Of a stretch of 13,557 bases of DNA, positions 8,604 to 13,557 are shown in pieces. Source of the DNA: CAUZFZ01 sp964431285 (GTDB taxonomy: Bacteria; Planctomycetota; Planctomycetia; Planctomycetales; Planctomycetaceae); contig CAYSJO010000230.1 in the NCBI GenBank assembly GCA_964431285.1, positions 1 to 13,557 on the forward strand, written 5' to 3'. A program made the position numbers and the translations under genes. Numbering within the stretch: the first letter of the stretch is position 1; each line of letters begins with the position of its first letter. The notes below the pieces were generated by a model. The model had not been told where the DNA came from, made no database searches, and saw only the letters and a program-made list of their open reading frames with translations.

Positions 8604-8984
8604 GGTAAGTCGCACACTTCTCCGACGGGCAGGGAACAGGACACAGAGCAGAAGAGGCTGCACACTCGCCCGACGCGAAGACCTGGCCCGGCGACTAAGG
8701 TTGCAGTGACACGCAAACGTAGCACGAAAAAACAGCGAAGGCGGGAATTGCCGTGTTGAAACGACGCGCTTCCTGCGTGACCTGTCTGGAAGATTCGAAT
8801 CATCCCGACTGAGCCGGGTCTGTGGGTGACCGTGTCGTTTCGGAATGGTCCGCCTGTGCGGTTCCTTACGAAAACAGAGTCACTTTGGCGGGAGAAGCAT
8901 TTGGCAGCCGGCCAGCCAGACGGATACGCTGGTGCGAGCGGTCTGAAGATGCTCGCGCGATCCGAGTCGAATAAAGGACGTTGA
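8604..8984. other. Divergent intergenic region between ftsK and the VWA gene
   Basis: This stretch of about 380 nt must hold promoters for both flanking genes. I see no convincing paired -35/-10 boxes, no strong hairpin and no credible small gene. The long open frames crossing it on both strands are shadows of ftsK or the VWA gene. Confidence 0.5.
8973..8978 (+). promoter_or_regulatory. Shine-Dalgarno site supporting the GTG start of the VWA gene
   Basis: AAAGGA lies 6 nt before the GTG at 8985. It decides this start, since there is no in-frame ATG nearby ahead of the membrane segment. Confidence 0.65.
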
Positions 8985-10118
8985 GTGGCGGCAGAAATTC
9001 GGCCTGTTGATGCACCGATTGTGGAAGCCTCTCCTGAGCCGGAGAGTGTCGGCTTCGCTGCGCGCCTCAACGACGACCGTTTGCTGGTGCCATGTGCTGT
9101 CTCCACTGCCGTGCATCTTGCTGTGCTTGCAGTGATTGCCGTTGTCTGGTGGACGATCCCGACGACGCCAGCGGGTGATCTTCCCACACTTCTGGCCATC
9201 GACACCACGCTGGACAATCTCGAAATCCAGCGTTTCACGGAGATGCCCGAATTACTCCCCGTTTCAGCGACGGAGACCCTCACTCTGCCCAGCGGCGGGG
9301 CGGCAGCGGCGGTGGTTCAAGCGACACTGTCGGCCGAGTCACTGGCTCCCGCCAATCAGAGTGCAATGCTGACTGCGTCCGCCGCCTGGCAGAGCTGGAT
9401 GACGGATGACATGTCTTCCGCAGCAAAGCTTGCCGCACGTCGAGTTGGCGCAGGAAACGGAACGGGCAAAGGGGTCGGCGCGGATAGTGGGGACTCCTTC
9501 TTCGGTGTGTCGCCCCAGGGGCGTCGATTCGTATACGTGCTGGATTGCTCGCGCAGCATGAACCATCCGCACAACACGGAAGCGAAGACTCGATTCAAAC
9601 GAATGAAGCTGGAACTGATCCGGTCGGTTGGCAGCCTGTCATCCGAGCAGGAGTTTTTTCTCATCTTCTTCAACGACTTGCCGATTGGCATGCCGGCTCC
9701 GGCGCCGGTTCTGGCAACGCCACATGTTAAGCAGCACTATCTTCAATGGATGAGCACTCTTAAGGCCGAAAGCCACACTGATCCATTGGCGGCCCTGCAG
9801 ATTGCTCTGAGCATGCGGCCGGACGTGATCTACTTCCTGACCGATGGCAGTTTCTCTTACCGCGTCGAACACGGGATTCTTGGTCTGAGGACCGGTCGGA
9901 CAAAGATCAACACGTTCGTGTTCGACGAGCCGATGTCGCCCGAGATGCGACGTGCATTCGAGTTCTTGAAGCAGGAGAAAGGCGCCCGTGCGCGACAGCA
10001 GGTTGAGACGAAAAAGGACTTCGAAAAAGTCGTCGCTGCATGGAAGGCGCACCGATTTCTGCGGAACATGGCCAAACGGCACAAGGGCACGTTTCAGATC
10101 ATCCCCGACAACGGATGA
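8985..10118 (+). CDS. Membrane-anchored von Willebrand factor A (VWA) domain protein
   Basis: This 377-residue protein has a short acidic N-terminus, one transmembrane helix (about 36-58, rich in A/V/L and ending VVWWTIP), a low-complexity linker containing a Gly-rich GAGNGTGKGVGADSGD stretch, then a VWA domain from about 181. The metal-binding MIDAS motif is complete: D187-C-S189-R-S191, T265 in SHTDPLAAL and D287 in FLTDGSFS. Such domains bind a divalent metal and partner proteins. The helix placement puts most of the protein outside the membrane, if the basic/acidic N-terminus stays inside (inference). The start is GTG with AAAGGA 6 nt upstream. The partner is unknown. The gene is intact and divergent from ftsK, which alone does not imply a division role. 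Its stop is only 2 nt from the repaired stop of the convergent CheX-like gene. Confidence 0.85.
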   Translation: MAAEIRPVDAPIVEASPEPESVGFAARLNDDRLLVPCAVSTAVHLAVLAVIAVVWWTIPTTPAGDLPTLLAIDTTLDNLEIQRFTEMPELLPVSATETLTLPSGGAAAAVVQATLSAESLAPANQSAMLTASAAWQSWMTDDMSSAAKLAARRVGAGNGTGKGVGADSGDSFFGVSPQGRRFVYVLDCSRSMNHPHNTEAKTRFKRMKLELIRSVGSLSSEQEFFLIFFNDLPIGMPAPAPVLATPHVKQHYLQWMSTLKAESHTDPLAALQIALSMRPDVIYFLTDGSFSYRVEHGILGLRTGRTKINTFVFDEPMSPEMRRAFEFLKQEKGARARQQVETKKDFEKVVAAWKAHRFLRNMAKRHKGTFQIIPDNG

Positions 10119-10120
10119 CC

Positions 10121-10593
10121 TTAATCAAAGCTGGCACCCACGTGCAGTTGCCCGAGTTCGCACTCAATCAGCAGCCAGACTGAATCGCGATCCGGTGGAA
10201 AATGCTCAGTGAGTGAATCGGCCGACAGGGACTCCGGCTGAAAATCAAGTCTGTTACGCCCAGACGCGAAAGCGCACGGCTGGCGATCCACTGCGAGAAT
10301 TCACACATGGCACCGGAAGTGTGAAGAGTTATTTCACCCACTTCGCCCAGCACCATTGCCGACAGGGAATGCGCCGTCTCGGTCGACATCGCTACAGCGA
10401 ACGTCCCCGGAGTCTGGCCCCCCGTCCGGCAGATCCCCGCACGATCATGAGTGTCGTCGCGTTCGGCCAGGGGTAGAGACTGAAGCGACGTCAAGACAGC
10501 GACCGACGGCGGATTGAGCGAATTCTCGACCACTTCCAGTAGTAATGATCCCACCACATCCGTGAGGGCCGCATAAAGCGAGTGCCGTTCCAT
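10121..10593 (-). pseudogene. CheX/CheC-like phosphatase-fold protein with an apparent 1-nt frameshift
   Basis: The first frame (10593 down to 10168) encodes a CheX-like pattern: a helix at the start, a strand and helix (GTFAVAMSTETAHSLSAMVLGE), then a helix AMCEFSQWIASRALSRLG matching the GEIANMIAG-type helix of CheX. After SRLG it turns into unlikely sequence. A second minus frame then continues with RNRLDFQPES and ends DSVWLLIECELGQLHVGASFD, which is what the terminal strand pair of CheX (LGEFxVxV) looks like, with stop TAA at 10121-10123. One base restored in the CCC run at 10259-10261 joins them into 157 residues. CheX/CheC proteins remove phosphate from CheY-like receivers using an ExxN motif; here it reads E98-F-S-Q101. 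ATG 10593 has a TGA just upstream in frame, fixing the earliest start. The family call is from pattern only; an unknown DUF of similar fold is possible. Confidence 0.55.
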
Positions 10594-10745
10594 ATCTCAT
10601 GAACCTGGCCAGAGTTACGTCTGTCTGTCGTGCGACGGCACACTCGGCGCCGGTGCGGTGGCGAGTGAGCGAGGTGAAACGGCACAATATCGCGAGCGTG
10701 TGACATCCAAGACCCATTCATTCAGACCCGTCCATTCCTCGGCCG

Positions 10746-11711
10746 TCACACAAAGACTGAGAGGCGATCGGTGTTGCTGTCCAGGAGCGCGTCGACAGCT
10801 TTCCGCGAGGGCAGTGACGGAACGGCACCGCGGCATGTGACCGACAGGGCCGCGGCGGCACTGGCAAAGTGCGCCGCGCGGCGCAGGAGCTGGCCTTCAG
10901 CCAGTGCGGTCGCCAAGGCACCCGTGAAGCAGTCACCCGCGCCAGTCGTGTCGACGGCTTCGACAGCGAAGGCCGGCACCAGACTGGGGTCACCGACCTC
11001 TTCTTTCACAATGCAGCCACGTGATCCGCGCGTGACCACCACCTGGCGGCTGCCTCTTTGCTGAAGCTGCTCGCACCAGATGCACACATCCTCAAGATCT
11101 TCAAGCACATCCCAGCCACTGAGGAACGTGGCTTCCGGCTCGTTCGGTGTCAGGACATCCGCGAGCTGCAGAAACTTCGGGTCCTTGACCTCTTCACAGG
11201 CCGGGGCAGGGTTGAGAATAGTCAGCAACCCGGCATCCTTCGCCCGGCGCAGTCCCGCTGCAACGGTGTCCTGCGGCGATTCGAGGCACGCCACAAAAAC
11301 CTTCGCCTCGGAGAAGAACTCGTCGTCAATCGCAGCAACGTGCTCTGCAGTGAGGCCGGCGTTGGCACCCGAAGCCACACTGATCTGATTCTCACCCTGT
11401 TCGTCCACCATAATCAGGGCGACCCCTGTCGCCTGATCGTCGAGCATCCGAATGTGCTGTGTGAGGATGCCCTCCTTGCGAAGCTGACGTATGGACGTTT
11501 TGCCGAATTCGTCATTGCCCACTGCAGCGATGAAGCCAACCACACCGTTAGATGTCCGGGCTGCCGCGACGGCCTGATTCGCGCCCTTCCCACCACCCGC
11601 CTGATAGAACTCTCCGCCGACAACTGTCTCCCCGGCGCCGGGAAGCCTGGCCGAGCGCAGAACCAGATCGATGTTGATGGAGCCGAGGACGATGACTTCC
11701 GGATTCGGCAT
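10746..11711 (-). CDS. rbsK: Ribokinase (PfkB family)
   Basis: This 321-residue sugar kinase converts ribose and ATP to ribose 5-phosphate, feeding the pentose phosphate pathway. The PfkB signatures are clear: VLGSINIDLVLR at the N-terminus, GGGKGANQA at 39-47, NPAPA at 167-171, TPNEPEA at 188-194, and DTTGAGDCFTGALA at 254 with catalytic base D260. GSINIDL and GGGKGANQAVAAAR favour ribokinase over fructokinase or other PfkB members, but the substrate is not proven. ATG 11711 lies 3 nt after the sigma factor stop, so the two genes are almost certainly on one mRNA and probably translationally coupled; no separate Shine-Dalgarno is evident. No ribose transporter or LacI-type repressor is nearby. 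Confidence 0.92.
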   Translation of the reverse strand: MPNPEVIVLGSINIDLVLRSARLPGAGETVVGGEFYQAGGGKGANQAVAAARTSNGVVGFIAAVGNDEFGKTSIRQLRKEGILTQHIRMLDDQATGVALIMVDEQGENQISVASGANAGLTAEHVAAIDDEFFSEAKVFVACLESPQDTVAAGLRRAKDAGLLTILNPAPACEEVKDPKFLQLADVLTPNEPEATFLSGWDVLEDLEDVCIWCEQLQQRGSRQVVVTRGSRGCIVKEEVGDPSLVPAFAVEAVDTTGAGDCFTGALATALAEGQLLRRAAHFASAAAALSVTCRGAVPSLPSRKAVDALLDSNTDRLSVFV

Positions 11712-11714
11712 GGT

Positions 11715-12380
11715 CTAAGAGGGTCGTTCTTTGATCTGAAGACGGAGTTTCTCACGCAGCTCATTCCGGGCGCGATGGATTCGGCTGCGGATGGTGCCGA
11801 TCGGGCAACCGACGGCTGCGGCCGCCTCTTCGTAGGACATCCCTTCGATTTCTGTCAGCACGAGCGCCGTACGGAATTCTTCAGACAACTCGCCCAGCGC
11901 CCGCCGCACGACCTGCTGAGTTTCCTGTGTCTCGATCTGACTCGACGGGCTGGCGTCGATATTCTGATCAGGCGGCTCGGAGCCGGCGGCATCCTTGAGC
12001 GTGTCGAGTGATGCCGATTTCTGCCGCACGGCGCGACGCCGAAAGCTGATTGCGGCATTGACCGCGATCCGAAACAGCCAGGTGTAAAACGCGGCGTCTC
12101 CACGGAAGGAATCGAGCTTTCGGAAGGCGTGTACGAAGGCTTCCTGCGCAAGGTCCCGGGCGTCTTCCGGGGAATCGACTATCAGCATCAGTGAGTTATA
12201 AAGGCGGTCCTGATAACGGATCACCAGCTCACCGAATGCTTCGGTATTCCCCGAGAGGCACTGCTGAATCAGTTGCTGATCGTCTGCGGTACTCAACGGG
12301 AACGCCAGCTGATCGGGATTGGTGCTCGGTGCGGGATGATTGCCGCCCGACGAATCGGCGAGGGAAACTGAACTGATCAC
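11715..12380 (-). CDS. ECF-type RNA polymerase sigma factor (RpoE/SigW-like)
   Basis: This 221-residue sigma factor directs RNA polymerase to a set of promoters. Region 2 spans about 47-117 (AFGELVIRYQDRLYN, then DLAQEAFVHAFRKLDSF and YTWLFRIAVNAAISFRRR, which contact core and the -10 element). A variable acidic linker follows (about 125-155). Region 4 is about 155-212 with the helix-turn-helix MSYEEAAAAVGCPIGTIRSRIHRARNEL split over its two helices. There are no regions 1.1 or 3, as in ECF factors. An extra N-terminal tail of about 32 residues precedes region 2. The start is GTG 12380; an in-frame TGA lies four codons upstream, so no longer start exists, and no good Shine-Dalgarno is seen. 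No anti-sigma gene with a zinc-binding or membrane domain follows; rbsK does. Its regulator is therefore elsewhere or it is controlled by transcription. Confidence 0.93.
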   Translation of the reverse strand: MISSVSLADSSGGNHPAPSTNPDQLAFPLSTADDQQLIQQCLSGNTEAFGELVIRYQDRLYNSLMLIVDSPEDARDLAQEAFVHAFRKLDSFRGDAAFYTWLFRIAVNAAISFRRRAVRQKSASLDTLKDAAGSEPPDQNIDASPSSQIETQETQQVVRRALGELSEEFRTALVLTEIEGMSYEEAAAAVGCPIGTIRSRIHRARNELREKLRLQIKERPS

Positions 12381-12456
12381 GGAGGACTCTCACGGCATAA
12401 TCTTGGAATGTCTGGCCTTACACTCCCGAAACGCGAGGGCTCTCCGCCAATTCCCG

Positions 12457-13506
12457 TCAACGGGCGGCGGTGGCAGCGTCCGATGGTAATTGCGGCGAAC
12501 GGTGATACCAACTCCACCTCGCCAGCAGCAGCCCCAGTCCCGCAACTCCCAGGCTGACAAGCTGAGAAATCGTCAGCCCGGTTCCCAGCTGCCCGGTTTC
12601 ATCCCAGCGGATGATTTCCAGACCGAATCGCGACAGCGGATACATAATGAGCGCCAGTGCTACGACCGAGCCATCACCTGTTCGATAGCGATAATATGCT
12701 GCCGTCAGGGCCGCCAGAACCAGCCCGTTAATCGAGCTGTACACCTGAGTCGGATGCAGTGACATCGTCTGAATCGCGTTTTCGGGCAGGAATCCGCGCC
12801 CAACCAGAGCCGACCAGGCCGCGCTGCCCTGCGGAAAGCTGACCGCCCACGGCAGATCGGATCGGCCGCCATAGCAGCAGCCGTTCAGAAAACAGCCCAG
12901 GCGACCAAATGCAATTCCGACAAACACAGCCGGGACGGCGGCATCGGCGAAGCGGACCGCATGCACTTTGTTTTTGTGGCAGATCCACAGGTACGTCAGG
13001 CTCGCGAGGATCAGACCGCCATACAACGTCAGTCCGCCATCAGGCAGCATGCCGGCGGCCTTAAGGTAGTCCACCAGCGTCACGCACCCTTTGAAAATGC
13101 GATCGTGGTGCAGGATGACGTGGAACAGACGCGCGCCAACGACACCGGAAAGCACGAGCCAGATCGTCAGATCGCGCGCGAACTGCGGATCGACACCCAC
13201 CAGCTTCGCTCGTCGGCCGCCAACCCACATCGAACCAACAACGCCCGCAACGAGTGCCGCCCCATAACCGAACACCGGCAACCGTTCGATTGGCCGAACC
13301 TGGCCGATGAAAAAGATTGCGCCAGCAAACAGAGCACAGAAAACCAGCGTCGATTTGAATTCCGAGCTGAATCCACCTGTCTGCTGCCATGTCCGGCGCA
13401 ACGAAAACGCAGCAAACACCCCCCACGCCAGCAGCATGAGCACGTAACCGGGTGGCCCAAGCGGTGAGTCTGCGTGAATCGGAATGTAAACTAGGACCTG
13501 TCGCAT
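12457..13506 (-). CDS. lgt: Prolipoprotein diacylglyceryl transferase
   Basis: This 349-residue inner-membrane enzyme moves diacylglycerol from phosphatidylglycerol to the lipobox cysteine of prelipoproteins, the first step of lipoprotein maturation. About seven or more hydrophobic segments are visible. Family landmarks are GARLFHV at 124-130, YGGLI at 162-166 (the HGGLIG position, Tyr in place of His), the Lgt signature GRLGCFLNGCCYG at 201-213, HPTQVYS at 251-257 and the FGLEIIRWDETGQ segment. The core resembles bacterial Lgt, but about 75 N-terminal residues with two extra hydrophobic stretches precede it, making the protein longer than E. coli Lgt. ATG 13506 is chosen because GGAG lies 6 nt upstream; a TTG at 13518 is in frame. 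The gene lies 76 nt upstream of the sigma factor gene on the same strand. Confidence 0.95.
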   Translation of the reverse strand: MRQVLVYIPIHADSPLGPPGYVLMLLAWGVFAAFSLRRTWQQTGGFSSEFKSTLVFCALFAGAIFFIGQVRPIERLPVFGYGAALVAGVVGSMWVGGRRAKLVGVDPQFARDLTIWLVLSGVVGARLFHVILHHDRIFKGCVTLVDYLKAAGMLPDGGLTLYGGLILASLTYLWICHKNKVHAVRFADAAVPAVFVGIAFGRLGCFLNGCCYGGRSDLPWAVSFPQGSAAWSALVGRGFLPENAIQTMSLHPTQVYSSINGLVLAALTAAYYRYRTGDGSVVALALIMYPLSRFGLEIIRWDETGQLGTGLTISQLVSLGVAGLGLLLARWSWYHRSPQLPSDAATAAR

Positions 13507-13512
13507 TTCAGA

Positions 13513-13516
13513 CTCC
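13513..13516 (-). promoter_or_regulatory. Shine-Dalgarno site deciding the lgt start
   Basis: On the minus strand, GGAG lies 6 nt before ATG 13506. It overlaps the region of the alternative TTG at 13518, so the ATG is the likely start. Confidence 0.65.
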
Positions 13517-13557
13517 AATAACGCGGCCCCAGCACAAGTCCCCTCTCCCCTCTGGGG

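Noticed and set aside
8582..9283. 233-residue minus-strand open frame across the ftsK/VWA gap
   Set aside because: It is antisense to the VWA 5' end and overlaps the ftsK start. Its Arg/Ser-rich composition is typical of a shadow frame.
10445..10721. Minus-strand frames between rbsK and the CheX-like gene
   Set aside because: They overlap the CheX-like start in other frames, are Cys/His/Gly-rich without a pattern, and have no ribosome-binding site.
11058..12011. 317-residue plus-strand open frame opposite rbsK and the sigma factor gene
   Set aside because: It is antisense to two clear genes, has no domain, and is explained by high G+C codon shadowing.
12391..12456. Possible autoregulated ECF promoter upstream of the sigma gene (GGGAATT with a later TCGG)
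   Set aside because: Spacing and the -10 sequence do not fit a known ECF consensus well enough to call.
1..13557. CRISPR array, insertion sequence, prophage, tRNA or rRNA gene
   Set aside because: I found no regularly spaced repeats, transposase-like protein, terminal repeats with target duplication, or cloverleaf or rRNA-like sequence on either strand.

Overview
The window reads as a chromosomal segment of a bacterium with fairly high G+C. My best guess is a planctomycete. This rests on overall gene style: a single-pass membrane VWA protein beside ftsK, an Lgt with a Cys-rich GRLGCFLNGCCYG signature, a lysine-rich insertion in ArgRS, and TTTCGTG-type intergenic repeats. It is an inference, because no rRNA or other phylogenetic marker was compared.

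Left part (1-4106): on the minus strand lies a large multi-PAS/GAF, FixL-like histidine kinase, followed immediately by a SurA/parvulin-like peptidyl-prolyl isomerase. A single-domain CheY-like response regulator is divergent, on the plus strand. The kinase is broken in two places. A 1-nt frameshift lies near 1817, and an in-frame TAG at 1016-1018 stands where the family has Gln. Repairing both gives one 903-residue protein. The isomerase stops early, inside its PpiC domain.

Middle (4206-10118): an intact argS (+) converges on an intact ftsK/spoIIIE-type DNA translocase gene (-). Between them is an intergenic element with a perfect 15-bp inverted repeat and three 10-bp TTTCGTG-type units. Divergent from ftsK is a gene for a membrane-anchored VWA-domain protein with a complete MIDAS motif.

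Right part (10121-13557, all minus strand): lgt lies upstream of an ECF-type sigma factor gene, which is followed after 3 nt by ribokinase (rbsK). Farther downstream is a short gene whose fold pattern resembles CheX/CheC phosphatases. It carries one apparent 1-nt frameshift; once repaired, its stop lies 2 nt from the VWA gene stop.

How it fits together: the housekeeping genes (argS, ftsK, lgt) and rbsK, the sigma factor gene, the VWA gene and the receiver gene are intact. The visible lesions fall only in the accessory sensor kinase, the isomerase and the CheX-like gene. This suggests either real decay of a signalling locus or homopolymer indels in the assembly, and the two can be told apart from reads. 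I found no tRNA, rRNA, CRISPR array, insertion sequence or phage gene.
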